Assembly: GCF_005117025.1 (NCBI RefSeq)
Contig: NZ_SWCO01000003.1
Coordinates: 62,001-126,000 of the forward strand
Origin: Alteromonas portus
GTDB taxonomy: Bacteria > Pseudomonadota > Gammaproteobacteria > Enterobacterales > Alteromonadaceae
Reading direction: 5' to 3'
Length of the DNA: 64,000 nucleotides
The notes under the pieces were generated by a model. It was not told the DNA's origin. It was given only the letters and a program-made list of their open reading frames with translations, and ran no database searches. Within the stretch, counting starts at the first letter, position 1, and each line of letters opens with the position of its first letter. Shown here piece by piece: positions 27,747-36,840 of this stretch. The translations under genes were made by a program, and so were the position numbers.

Positions 27747-27803
27747 TTTTGTATAAGGAATAAAGCCGCTGCTAGCTGTGCATTATGTAAGCGCTGTGAA
27801 TGA

Positions 27804-29465
27804 CTAAAGTGCTTGCTCTTGTGCAGATAAGGTAAGTTGCGCTAAACGCGCTTTATTAGTGTCATTAAGCGGTAAAACAGTAATGTTTTCGAGTAAATGT
27901 TTGATACTAAATTTACGGTAAACGCCAGTGTCTGCTTCAATCATACATTGAAGCAGGTTCAAGCCAAAGGCAGCGGTATCTGGTGAAAGCTGAAACGCAT
28001 CATAAAAATGTTTCATTGCCTTGGTAAACAACCCTTCGATGAAAAGCTGAGTACCAGTTTCATTAATAGAAATGGCCTGCTCATGGTTTAGCCCTAAACG
28101 TTCCCCACCAGTGAAAATAAGGGCGTCGTTCATCACCTGTTCCGATATGGCTTGCAGTTCGGCATTTTTTTGTTTAGCCATTAACAGCAATTCACCCGCT
28201 TTGCGTTCATCACCAAGCCCGTGATGTACTTTTGCTGCAATAACTAAGATAGAGGGCTCGGTGCGTAAATAGTTGTCGATGTGTTCACTCTCAAGAAAGT
28301 GTGCAGCTTTTTCTAGATCGTTATCTAACACTGCTGAGAACGCCAAGAGATAATCTCTCTTTTGCAGCGTTTGAGGGTCGCTCTGACTTCTTCCTGCAAT
28401 ACCCACCAGTTTTCTTGCTTGAGACAAACTTTCACTTCTGTTGGTTTGAGGCGATTCCTCGGCCAAAAACAAATAGAATTCAGCCAATTCAAAGGTAAAG
28501 TCGTTAAAGCTGTCTTTAGCACTGCGGTGCATCGCTCGCTTACGTTGGAGAAGGTCGATGGCTTCAACGACTTTATCCTGTTTTTGATAAGCAAGAGTTT
28601 TAAGCTTAGCTGCGTGTAGACTTAATTCGCTGAACTTAATTTCGTTCAGATACTTCTCTGCTTGAGCATACGCATCTTGTTCAAAAGATATGGAAGCAAG
28701 CCATTCGAATGCTTTATCACGAGCTAAACTTGAGTTTACCATCTGACTTAAGTGATTCTTGCAATGAGGCCATTGTCCAGAGGCGTATTGACACTTTACT
28801 TTACCCCACTGAGCCCAGAGTACTTTATCGGAACGGGTTAGCACGTCTTCATAAATGCTCAGTGCTCTTTGAAGATCGCCATTCTCATAAAGAAGGCGCG
28901 CGTACAGCTTTCGAATGTCTGCAACAAGGCGTGGCGGAATGCCTTCGGAAATTTTGGCTCGTATAACGCTGATGGCGCGCTCTAACTGCTTATTGTCTAA
29001 CGAATGTAAAACGTTTTTGACAAAATCACGGTAGCTTAAATAGTGGTTAATCTGGCGAGTGAGTGAGGCGATAGTGTAAGGTTTGATAAGTAAAACATCG
29101 GGCTGTAGATCCATGATCCGGCCGATTATCTGCGGAGAACGGTCTGACGTAAGAAATATTATCCCCGTACTTGGCCGAATAAACCCAGCTTCTCTTAAGC
29201 TTTGCACCCATTCAACGCCGGTTTTGCCCTGACCAAGATGGTAGTCCATCAATAATAGTTCGAAATTTTGTTTCTTAAGCGCCGCTTTTAACTCTATACC
29301 AGACGCAAAGCTGCTCACAGATAAATTAGCGATAGACATGAGATGCCCTCGAAGCGCGGTTCGAGCGGTAGCATTATCTTCTACTATTGCTATTCTAAAT
29401 TCCACAGGCTGCTTAACTGTACGATTACATGAAGCTAGCTTATCAGCGGAAAAATAAAAGTGCAT
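27804..29465 (-). CDS. Response regulator with C-terminal TPR domain (REC-TPR, copy 1)
   Basis: Receiver domain at about residues 24-140 with acidic pair Glu29/Asp30, phospho-acceptor Asp74 in LLMDYHLG, Thr106 and Lys128 in IKPY, all conserved, so it should be phosphorylatable. The remaining 400 residues are helical and TPR-like, for example ALSIYEDVLTRSDKVLWAQWGKVKC. No DNA-binding or enzymatic output is visible, so output is probably protein-protein contact. A paralogue with the same layout is at 48576-50216. No adjacent kinase; a soluble histidine kinase at 60109 is a candidate partner. The first 22 residues may be non-native if a later GTG is used. Confidence 0.87.
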   Translation of the reverse strand: MHFYFSADKLASCNRTVKQPVEFRIAIVEDNATARTALRGHLMSIANLSVSSFASGIELKAALKKQNFELLLMDYHLGQGKTGVEWVQSLREAGFIRPSTGIIFLTSDRSPQIIGRIMDLQPDVLLIKPYTIASLTRQINHYLSYRDFVKNVLHSLDNKQLERAISVIRAKISEGIPPRLVADIRKLYARLLYENGDLQRALSIYEDVLTRSDKVLWAQWGKVKCQYASGQWPHCKNHLSQMVNSSLARDKAFEWLASISFEQDAYAQAEKYLNEIKFSELSLHAAKLKTLAYQKQDKVVEAIDLLQRKRAMHRSAKDSFNDFTFELAEFYLFLAEESPQTNRSESLSQARKLVGIAGRSQSDPQTLQKRDYLLAFSAVLDNDLEKAAHFLESEHIDNYLRTEPSILVIAAKVHHGLGDERKAGELLLMAKQKNAELQAISEQVMNDALIFTGGERLGLNHEQAISINETGTQLFIEGLFTKAMKHFYDAFQLSPDTAAFGLNLLQCMIEADTGVYRKFSIKHLLENITVLPLNDTNKARLAQLTLSAQEQAL

Positions 29466-29575
29466 TATTAATAAGGTTAACTTTCGTCGGTTATTTCCCG
29501 CCTAAGTGGTAGAAACGAAGCTTCGTCACAAAATATTTACGATTAGTATTATAATATTTAAATAAAAATTTACCT

Positions 29576-29589
29576 TTACGTTTACGTAA
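29576..29589. promoter_or_regulatory. Predicted operator TTACGT-N2-ACGTAA (LiuR-like)
   Basis: A perfect 6-2-6 inverted repeat, TTACGTTTACGTAA, 53 bases before the isobutyryl-CoA dehydrogenase start codon. It resembles, as I recall it, the motif of the MerR-family regulator LiuR that controls branched-chain amino acid degradation in gammaproteobacteria. The regulator itself is not in the window. Confidence 0.6.
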
Positions 29590-29642
29590 GGGGTAGGTAT
29601 TGGTTATTGTTGTTTAAAAGCAACTTATTGAAGGTACGTCTA

Positions 29643-30797
29643 ATGAACTTTGAATTAACCGATGACCAACTCGCCTTTGAAGAAACTGCCCGCCAATTTG
29701 CTCAGCAAGAATTGGCACCTAATGCTGCTATGTGGGATAGGGAGCACCATTTCCCTATTGATGCGATAAAAAAGGCAGGCGAATTAGGTTTCTGTGGTTT
29801 GTATGCACCAGAGAGTGCTGGTGGTCTTGGACTATCGAGGCTCGACTCTTCAATTATTTTTGAGCAGCTTTCAATGGGATGTACCACTACCACAGCTATG
29901 TTAACCATTCACAATATGGCGACATGGATGATAGCAACGTGGGGTACCAATGAAGTTAAAGATATGTGGTGCGACCAACTTGTAACAGGTAACAAATTAG
30001 CGTCGTACTGTTTAACCGAACCTGGTGCAGGCTCTGATGCCGCGTCGCTTAAAACAAAAGCGGTAAAAGTAGACGGAACTTACGTACTAAATGGGGCGAA
30101 AGTATTTATATCAGGTGCGGGAAGTACAGACGTTTTAGTTGTTATGGCGCGTACCGGTGAAGATGGCCCAAAAGGAGTTTCAGCTTTTGCCGTGCCGGCT
30201 AATGCGAAGGGCATTGAATATGGAAAAGCAGAAGAAAAAATGGGATGGAACGCACAGCCCACAAGGATGATTACATTCGACAATGTGAAGCTCGATGCAA
30301 ATTGGTTGCTCGGAGAAGAGGGGCAAGGCTTTAAAATGGCCATGCAGGGTCTTGATGGCGGTCGAATTAACATTGCAACTTGTTCGGTAGGAACGGCACA
30401 GCAAGCTCTTAATGTAGCGCGAGATTACATGAACGAACGTGAACAGTTTGGTAAAACAATTGCTGGGTTTCAAGCGCTACAATTTAAGTTAGCAGACATG
30501 GCGACAGAGTTGGTTGCGGCCAGGCAAATGGTAAGAATGGCGGCGTGTAAATTAGACAATAATGATCCTGACAAAACCACTTACTGTGCTATGGCTAAAC
30601 GCTTCGCTACCGATGTGGGTTTTAATGTATGTAATGATGCGCTGCAGCTTCATGGTGGTTATGGCTATATCAAAGAATATCCATTAGAGCGCCATTTCAG
30701 GGATGTCCGCGTACATCAAATATTAGAGGGCACTAACGAAATTATGCGTGTCATAATTGGAAGACGTTTGCTGTCAGATGAGCGAAGCGTATTGTAG
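29643..30797 (+). CDS. Isobutyryl-CoA dehydrogenase (ACAD8-like)
   Basis: FAD-dependent acyl-CoA dehydrogenase oxidising isobutyryl-CoA to methacrylyl-CoA in valine breakdown. The sequence follows human ACAD8 closely in ASYCLTEPGAGSDAASL, GAKVFISGAG, GWNAQPTR and LDGGRINIA, which separates it from general ACADs; the base is Glu362 in ILEGTNEIM. Start 29643 (MNFELTDDQL) with GAAGG upstream; an earlier in-frame ATG at 29607 is not supported. 384 residues. The next gene, 59 bases on, codes for a later step of the same pathway. A LiuR-like operator precedes it. Confidence 0.92.
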   Translation: MNFELTDDQLAFEETARQFAQQELAPNAAMWDREHHFPIDAIKKAGELGFCGLYAPESAGGLGLSRLDSSIIFEQLSMGCTTTTAMLTIHNMATWMIATWGTNEVKDMWCDQLVTGNKLASYCLTEPGAGSDAASLKTKAVKVDGTYVLNGAKVFISGAGSTDVLVVMARTGEDGPKGVSAFAVPANAKGIEYGKAEEKMGWNAQPTRMITFDNVKLDANWLLGEEGQGFKMAMQGLDGGRINIATCSVGTAQQALNVARDYMNEREQFGKTIAGFQALQFKLADMATELVAARQMVRMAACKLDNNDPDKTTYCAMAKRFATDVGFNVCNDALQLHGGYGYIKEYPLERHFRDVRVHQILEGTNEIMRVIIGRRLLSDERSVL

Positions 30798-30856
30798 TAA
30801 AGTAAGAAAATGAATTTATCTGAATACTATCTAATGGATTATGAGCAGGAGTAAAC

Positions 30857-31987
30857 ATGACAAACGTAGAGCCGGTAGTCATTGTTGATGAGATAAAAAC
30901 AAGCTGTAACGACTTTACTATTGGGCGTTTAACTCTCAATAAGCCAAAAGCACTCAACGCGCTAGACCTAACGATGGCGGACATTATGCTCAATGCACTT
31001 CAGCAATGGCAGTTGCGCAATGATGTTGTTGCTGTGGTGATCGATGCGGAAGGAGAAAAAGCATTTTGTGCCGGTGGTGACATTGTTTCTATGTACCAGT
31101 CGATGGTAGAAGCAAAGGGCAAAATACCGCCCTTTCTAGAGACGTTTTTCAAAACAGAATACACATTAGACTACACCATTCATAATTACAGTAAGCCTAT
31201 AATCGTGTGGGGTAGCGGCATCGTCATGGGCGGTGGTATGGGGCTTCTATGCGGTGCAAGCCATCGCGTGGTTACCGAGACATCTCGGTTAGCTATGCCC
31301 GAAATCACAATAGGTTTATATCCTGACGTTGGGGGAAGCTATTTTCTTCCTCGCTTGCCAGGAAAGTCAGGTTTATTCCTTGGCCTAACAGGCGGACAAA
31401 TGAACGGTACGGATGCCCTTTACGTTGGCCTTGCCGACGCATTGGTAGCCAGCACACAGAAACACAATCTTTTAAGCGCTCTAACAGAATATTCATGGAA
31501 TAAGACAGATGACACAAGTTTAGCGGCATCTGTATCGACAATTATTAATGCTTTAGAAAAACCTAATACCTTGCCTATTGGCAATGTAGAGCCAAATATG
31601 TCGTTTATCAATGATTTATGTTCGCAAGGCAGTGTGAGTGAAATAGTCAACGCTATTTTAAGCGCAGATATGAAAGACAATAAATGGCTTCTCCGCGGGC
31701 AAAGTACCCTTGCAAAGGGGTCGCCTATCACTATGCATTTAGTTTACGAGCAGTGCGTTAAAGGAGCCGACATGACATTGGCTGATTGCTTTAGGATGGA
31801 AGCAGATATGTCTTGCCGGTGCGGTGAAATAGGGGAGTTCCAAGAGGGGGTAAGGGCCTTATTAATTGATAAAGATATGTCGCCTAACTGGAAATATAAA
31901 ACGGTAAATGATGTACCCCAAGACGTAATCGAGCATTTCTTTCACTCACCTTGGAGTGAAGAAAACCACCCATTAGTACAGTTGTGA
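30857..31987 (+). CDS. 3-hydroxyisobutyryl-CoA hydrolase (HIBCH-like)
   Basis: Crotonase-fold thioesterase releasing 3-hydroxyisobutyrate from its CoA ester, the valine-pathway step after hydration of methacrylyl-CoA. N-terminal LTLNKPKALNALDL, oxyanion FCAGGDIVSMY near 75-85, GSGIVMGGGMGL, and MPEITIGLYPDVGGSYFLPRL with the catalytic Glu/Asp are present. The long C-terminal helical part (376 residues in all) distinguishes it from 260-residue enoyl-CoA hydratases. AGCAGGAG precedes the ATG. Second gene of the operon with isobutyryl-CoA dehydrogenase. Confidence 0.9.
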   Translation: MTNVEPVVIVDEIKTSCNDFTIGRLTLNKPKALNALDLTMADIMLNALQQWQLRNDVVAVVIDAEGEKAFCAGGDIVSMYQSMVEAKGKIPPFLETFFKTEYTLDYTIHNYSKPIIVWGSGIVMGGGMGLLCGASHRVVTETSRLAMPEITIGLYPDVGGSYFLPRLPGKSGLFLGLTGGQMNGTDALYVGLADALVASTQKHNLLSALTEYSWNKTDDTSLAASVSTIINALEKPNTLPIGNVEPNMSFINDLCSQGSVSEIVNAILSADMKDNKWLLRGQSTLAKGSPITMHLVYEQCVKGADMTLADCFRMEADMSCRCGEIGEFQEGVRALLIDKDMSPNWKYKTVNDVPQDVIEHFFHSPWSEENHPLVQL

Positions 31988-32110
31988 AAACTCTGCTTTT
32001 CGCAATTGCGTGAGCATGCGAGTATGGCAAACGTTTCTTTATTAGGGCTGATTGCCTAAACCAGTAAGCGTAGGCGACGCCATCTATCGTGGTGTTCTTA
32101 CGCTCTATTA

Positions 32111-32149
32111 TTGCCGTGAAGGCACCGATTTTGGTATCCTTTACGGCAA
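32111..32149 (+). promoter_or_regulatory. Long hairpin in the rlmA leader
   Basis: Arms TTGCCGTGAAGG (32111-32122) and CCTTTACGGCAA (32138-32149) pair with one mismatch, and the inner ACC/GGT adds three more pairs. It ends 24 bases before the rlmA start codon. No T tract follows, so it is not a standard terminator of the upstream operon. Confidence 0.55.
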
Positions 32150-32173
32150 ATTCCTAACAACAAAGTTCTCACC

Positions 32174-33052
32174 ATGTGGCAGTGCCCACTTTGTAAATCA
32201 CCGATACAACTAAATTCTACGCCAATACGCTGTATTAATAATCATAGCTTTGATAAAGCGAAATCGGGTTACGTTAACTTGTTACCTGTTCAGTTCAAAA
32301 AATCGAAACTTCCGGGTGACGATAAAGATATGGTGAAAGCCAGAAGGGAATTTCATCAGTTAAACACCTACAAACCATTGAAAGAGAAAATGCTATCGCT
32401 GGTGGAAAATTTTCTTGTTCAATCGGCAAAAGCGAGTGATTTCTCGAATGTTAATTCTAAACAACCCTTGTCTATATACGACGCAGGGTGTGGCGAAGGA
32501 AGCTATTTAGATGCAATGGTTCAGGGACTGTCTTGTAATGGTCATTCGGTTAAAGGTGCAGGAAGTGATATTGCTAAAATAGCGGTAGAGTTAGCCGCTA
32601 AAGCTTATAAGGAAACACAGTTTGTAGTAGCAAGTAGCTTTGAATTACCCGTTCAGGACAACACGCAAAGCGTAGTAATGCAGGTGTTTGCGCCAGGCAG
32701 TAATGATGAGTATTTAAGAGTATTAAAAGAACAAGGGATACTGATCACAGTAGACCCTGCGCCAAACCATTTATATGAACTAAAGCAGCAAGTTTATGAC
32801 AATGCAAGGCAGCATCAGATAAATGAAAAGCCTAGGGACGGTTTTACTCGCGTTCACAATGAGTGCTTCTCATTTCCTATACACTTTGAAAACACCGAAC
32901 ACGCTCTAGCTTTAATAAAAATGACGCCTTTTTACTGGAAGCTACCTCAGGGCAAAATTGACGCAATTGTTGCATCGTTAGGCCACGTAACCGCAGACTT
33001 CCATATCCAAATGTGGAAGAAAAGCTCAAGTGACAGCATTGCTGGGCAATGA
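32174..33052 (+). CDS. rlmA: 23S rRNA (guanine-N1-745) methyltransferase RlmA
   Basis: SAM-dependent methyltransferase modifying G745 in helix 35 of 23S rRNA. The zinc finger is formed by Cys4, Cys7, Cys20 and His24; the family block SGYVNLLPVQFKKSKLPGDDKDMVKARREF follows, then the cofactor motif YDAGCGEGSYLD near 103-114. 292 residues, slightly longer than E. coli RlmA. A long hairpin sits in its leader. Followed 35 bases later by gmhB. Confidence 0.94.
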   Translation: MWQCPLCKSPIQLNSTPIRCINNHSFDKAKSGYVNLLPVQFKKSKLPGDDKDMVKARREFHQLNTYKPLKEKMLSLVENFLVQSAKASDFSNVNSKQPLSIYDAGCGEGSYLDAMVQGLSCNGHSVKGAGSDIAKIAVELAAKAYKETQFVVASSFELPVQDNTQSVVMQVFAPGSNDEYLRVLKEQGILITVDPAPNHLYELKQQVYDNARQHQINEKPRDGFTRVHNECFSFPIHFENTEHALALIKMTPFYWKLPQGKIDAIVASLGHVTADFHIQMWKKSSSDSIAGQ

Positions 33053-33087
33053 CAGTGAGAATAAGATGGTTCAGGTAGGGATACTAA

Positions 33088-33663
33088 ATGGCCGATAGCA
33101 AACAAAAAGCGCTCTTTTTAGACCGAGACGGTGTAATTAATGTCGACCACGGCTACGTGGGTAAGTATGAAGATTTTGAATTTGTAGAAGGTATCTTCGA
33201 CATTATTCTGAAATTTCAAAATAACGGCTACTTACCTGTTATTGTTACCAATCAAAGTGGGATAGCCCGTGGCTATTATAGCGAAATGGACTTTCAGGCA
33301 TTAATGGCGCGAGTACAAAAAGACTTTTCTTCCCACGGTATAGTGAACATTCCTGTTTATTTTTGTCCTCATCACCCGCAAGGTATTGTTGAACAATACG
33401 CTACTGCCTGTAAGTGTAGAAAGCCACTACCCGGAATGCTAAATCAAGCGGCGCAGGAGCTAAATATTAACTTAAAAAGCAGCCTATTAATCGGTGACAG
33501 CTGGCGAGACATAGAAGCTGCTAGCGCAGCAGGTGTTAGTAAAAGCTTCTATTTATCAGAGGAATGTATAACAGACGAACAGTTAAACCGACTTGCTGCG
33601 CCTCATGAAGTCATTCAGGTTGCATCCTTATTAGACATCTCGTCAAAACAAGGTTATGCGTAA
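33088..33663 (+). CDS. gmhB: D-glycero-beta-D-manno-heptose-1,7-bisphosphate 7-phosphatase
   Basis: HAD-superfamily phosphatase in ADP-heptose synthesis for LPS core. Nucleophile Asp12 and acid Asp14 in LDRDGVIN, motif II VTNQSG (53-58), a zinc site of Cys93, His95, Cys108 and Cys110 (YFCPHHPQG...ACKCRKP), and motif IV LIGDSWRDIEAA. 191 residues, the usual length. Follows rlmA in the same direction and may share its transcript. Confidence 0.93.
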   Translation: MADSKQKALFLDRDGVINVDHGYVGKYEDFEFVEGIFDIILKFQNNGYLPVIVTNQSGIARGYYSEMDFQALMARVQKDFSSHGIVNIPVYFCPHHPQGIVEQYATACKCRKPLPGMLNQAAQELNINLKSSLLIGDSWRDIEAASAAGVSKSFYLSEECITDEQLNRLAAPHEVIQVASLLDISSKQGYA

Positions 33664-33716
33664 CCGAAAAATTTAAATTAAACCTTATTATTCCCTATTT
33701 AAAGGTCGCAACGGGT

Positions 33717-33745
33717 AGCAGCGATAGCTTAGGTTAATCGCTGCT
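33717..33745. terminator. Hairpin between converging gmhB and yejM
   Basis: Perfect 9-bp arms AGCAGCGAT (33717-33725) and ATCGCTGCT (33737-33745), loop of 11. No T tract on either side, so the function as terminator is uncertain. Confidence 0.45.
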
Positions 33746-33754
33746 GTTACGCCG

Positions 33755-35281
33755 TTAATTCTGTGTGGAAAAGCGAGATAAGTGCTTAACCGCTTGGCTT
33801 AGCAGGTCAATATTTAACGATTCTTTACTTCGCTTCCCAGAAGATAAGTCACTAATTTCATAGCTACCGTTACTTAGAACGTCTGTGCGCTTATTTCCAT
33901 GGAAAACAACAATTCGTTCTCCAGATGTGCTAACCAACCAGGGTCTGGACGGCGCCAGTAAGTTTTGACCTGTTGAATAAAACGTAGAGGGCGCGTTACA
34001 GCCTAAAGTGTTCAAAATCGTTGGTGCTAAATCTTCAGTACTTGCAAGTTCTGCTTTGATTTTAAGGGTACTGTATAGCGCCCCTTTACCATCTTCACTA
34101 GCAAAGCCTGTCGCTACAATAACGTCATGTTTTCTATCTATTGTACTTTCAACGTAATCCTTTATGTCTGCGCCATTCATGAAAGCAATGTGCAGCCCCT
34201 CATGATTGTTACTTAAAGGCTGTAAATAGCCAGATAATTGTGGCAGCGGCAAAGGTACATCGCTGTGAATAGAAACTGGCATACCCGAGCCTAGCGGAAG
34301 GGCAAGCAACACGGGACGTTTTTTAGATAACGCGTCCTGATAAATTTCCGGCACACCAAACAAGGTTGCTGTCATAAGACCTTCAACGGTACTTGCTGTT
34401 GAATAATAATTAGCAACCTGATTCAGCTGTTTACCTTTAATCCTGCTTAAATCGATATCGTTATCACCGTCAACTTGCACAATAACGGTAAGATTTTTAC
34501 TCGTTTCTATAGAGCAATAAACAGGCTCAGCAGGGTAAGTGATATTGTGAATATCAGGGTTGAACTGAAGTTGCTTTCGTTCTTCATAGGCCGCTAAGTC
34601 AAGCAAGCCATAACGCGACATTGTAGTCTTAGCGGTGGCAGGGTAAGAAAGCGGAAACATGTTGTCTTGCTTAATGATAGGTTGATACAGCTTGGCATCA
34701 GCCCACACATGAATAGCGTGACTGGTAACAAAACAGCTGACAAAAAATGTAGTGACAGGAATGCCAACTTTATGACGAGTGAAGCGTTCAACACGCTTCC
34801 AGATTGCATTGGCTAAAACCAGCTGAAAGCCAAGCCAAACAACAAATAAAAGAAATAAGAAAGCCCACTGTTGCCAGCTCTCTATTGCCATTGTCGACTG
34901 TGCTTCACTGCGCAGCAGGTCAGCGGCGTGGAAACTAATATGAAAGCCTGTACGGTTAAATAGCAGCGCATCGAAAGCTAATAGCGCTAAACCCACAGCA
35001 GCAATAACAGATGCACTTACCTTTATAATTCTGGGGTTGTTAACTAAATAGCAAAGGGGGAGGATAAAAATAACAAAGCCAAAAAAGGTCATAAATCCAA
35101 TATGACCGAACCAGTTGGCGAGAAGATACAAAGTGCCGACACCTGTGCCTGGCATAGGTGATGAGAAAACAAAAATCGAGGCAATAACAATGGCGATGAT
35201 AATGTTCGCCAAGGCAAACCAATGCCCCCAATTTACCAGTTTAGTAACGCGCTGGCGACGAGGTGATTCGGCAAGTATCAT
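33755..35281 (-). CDS. yejM: YejM/PbgA/LapC-like inner-membrane sulfatase-fold protein
   Basis: Five hydrophobic segments lie in the first 200 residues (DUF3413 region), followed by a periplasmic sulfatase-like domain with a degenerate catalytic site. E. coli YejM (LapC) senses periplasmic LPS and controls LpxC proteolysis through LapB. The pairing with yejL 8 bases upstream, and divergent yejK, matches the E. coli order. At 508 residues it is clearly shorter than the E. coli protein (586), mainly in the periplasmic part. An upstream AAGGGA suits the ATG. Confidence 0.88.
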   Translation of the reverse strand: MILAESPRRQRVTKLVNWGHWFALANIIIAIVIASIFVFSSPMPGTGVGTLYLLANWFGHIGFMTFFGFVIFILPLCYLVNNPRIIKVSASVIAAVGLALLAFDALLFNRTGFHISFHAADLLRSEAQSTMAIESWQQWAFLFLLFVVWLGFQLVLANAIWKRVERFTRHKVGIPVTTFFVSCFVTSHAIHVWADAKLYQPIIKQDNMFPLSYPATAKTTMSRYGLLDLAAYEERKQLQFNPDIHNITYPAEPVYCSIETSKNLTVIVQVDGDNDIDLSRIKGKQLNQVANYYSTASTVEGLMTATLFGVPEIYQDALSKKRPVLLALPLGSGMPVSIHSDVPLPLPQLSGYLQPLSNNHEGLHIAFMNGADIKDYVESTIDRKHDVIVATGFASEDGKGALYSTLKIKAELASTEDLAPTILNTLGCNAPSTFYSTGQNLLAPSRPWLVSTSGERIVVFHGNKRTDVLSNGSYEISDLSSGKRSKESLNIDLLSQAVKHLSRFSTQN

Positions 35282-35289
35282 GCAATCCC

Positions 35290-35508
35290 TTAGCTATTTT
35301 TAACGCTTTTTTTCAGTACATCGGCAAACTGGGTTGCCATGGCTTCGCGATTTTCAGGGGCTACCTGAGTATTTAAAATGTGCGTAATGACATTTCCTAA
35401 CACCATTAGTGAAAGATCGCGGTTTGCACCGCCTTCTTCAAGGGTTAGAATAACGTTATTCATTAGCGTTTCGAATTCGTCGTTGCTATAGCGGCTCTGT
35501 TGGGGCAT
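35290..35508 (-). CDS. yejL: YejL family protein (UPF0352)
   Basis: 72-residue helical protein of the YejL family (MPQQSRYSNDEFETLMNNVI start, LEEGGANRDLSLMVLGNVITH core). Function unknown; it is almost always next to yejK and yejM. First gene of a two-gene operon with yejM, divergent from yejK. Confidence 0.93.
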   Translation of the reverse strand: MPQQSRYSNDEFETLMNNVILTLEEGGANRDLSLMVLGNVITHILNTQVAPENREAMATQFADVLKKSVKNS

Positions 35509-35667
35509 TGCTACGCCTCTTTTTTATGATTTCTTTGATAAAAAGAATGGTTTTACACGTAAAATGATTATAATCGTTGTTTGAGTGAGTACAATCATTC
35601 ATTCTAAAATCCCGCAATTCTTTGGATATTTCTGACACTTTTTAAGCAACAGGACACCCGATACTCT

Positions 35668-36774
35668 ATGAGTGCACTGATTCATCACTTTGTTGTACAT
35701 CGTTTGATTGTAAACAAAGAAGAGAAAATTGAAGCTATTCCACGTGACAACTGCTTAGCTGTTACTCCGGAAATCGAGCTTCTTGCCCATCAAATAAACC
35801 ACAGTTTCAATGCTAAACCTGGAAAGGGGGTTGGCCACTTCGTGACGGAAGTTACCCGTGAAGCAAAGGTGGAAAACGAAGAAGGCGAAGCGACGACGCA
35901 AAAAAGCACCGAAAACGTGGCTGAGTTTGCGGAAGGCCTTAGGCAATACATGGATATCCAAAAAGCGGCGGGTGATAACGTTGAAGATGCATTCCATGCA
36001 TTTTCAGTGTCATCGACTAACCGCTTGGTTCGCACTTTGGCAGAAACGGGTACTGTTGAGACCGGTTTTCTTATTTTCTGCCAGTATGAATATTTGGCCA
36101 CACAGTATTTGATGATTGCATTGTTAAATACCCGTTCGCACGTTGAAGTGACAAACTCTTTAGATCTTTCTGCTCGTGAACACTTAGATTTAGCAAAAAT
36201 GCAGCTCGCTGTACGTTTCGATTTAACCCAGTGGGATATTCAGCCAGAACAGCAGCGCTACGTTAGCTTTATTAAAGGTAGAATGGGGCGAAAGGTATCT
36301 GACTTCTTTATGCAGTTTGTAGGCTGTGAAGAGCTGGTTGATGTTAAACAGCAAAACAAACAATTGATTTCTTCAGTTGATGCCTACCTTGCCAGTGAGT
36401 CTCTAGACCCGCAAGAACAGCATCAGCATAGAGAAGAAGTTAAATCTTACTTTAAAGAAAAGATTGATGCAGGCGAAAGTTTATCGGTAGATGAACTGGC
36501 GAACCGACTTCCTCAAAATGAAGAGACCAGCAGCAACTTTTCTGCTTTTACTCAGTCTATGGAAGTACCGCTTGAGAAAGAAATTCAGCCAGACCCTGCG
36601 GCGCTAAAACAGCTTGCTAAATTTACCGGTCAGGGCGGTGGTATATCGTTAAGCTTCGAACGCAAATTAATGGGTGATAGGGTGTTTTACGACCCTGCAA
36701 CCGATACACTAACTATTCGCGGAATTCCACCAAATTTAAAAGATCAGCTTAATCGCCAATCTTCAATGGACTAG
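35668..36774 (+). CDS. yejK: Nucleoid-associated protein YejK
   Basis: Nucleoid-associated, double-strand DNA-binding protein of the NdpA/YejK family, known in E. coli to interact with topoisomerase IV. N-terminal IHHFVVHRLIVNKEEKIEAIPRD and C-terminal GGISLSFERKLMGDRVFYDP...ILTI-type end (LTIRGIPPNLKDQL) are characteristic. 368 residues against about 335 in E. coli; the extra length includes a charged insertion near 62-85 (EAKVENEEGEATTQKSTEN). A TATAAT lies in the palindrome GATTATAATC upstream at 35564-35573. Confidence 0.93.
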   Translation: MSALIHHFVVHRLIVNKEEKIEAIPRDNCLAVTPEIELLAHQINHSFNAKPGKGVGHFVTEVTREAKVENEEGEATTQKSTENVAEFAEGLRQYMDIQKAAGDNVEDAFHAFSVSSTNRLVRTLAETGTVETGFLIFCQYEYLATQYLMIALLNTRSHVEVTNSLDLSAREHLDLAKMQLAVRFDLTQWDIQPEQQRYVSFIKGRMGRKVSDFFMQFVGCEELVDVKQQNKQLISSVDAYLASESLDPQEQHQHREEVKSYFKEKIDAGESLSVDELANRLPQNEETSSNFSAFTQSMEVPLEKEIQPDPAALKQLAKFTGQGGGISLSFERKLMGDRVFYDPATDTLTIRGIPPNLKDQLNRQSSMD

Positions 36775-36840
36775 TCGCTGCGAAGCAAAGTTAAAAAACG
36801 TATACTAGTTAGTAGAATATAAACTCGATTCAAGGGTGTT

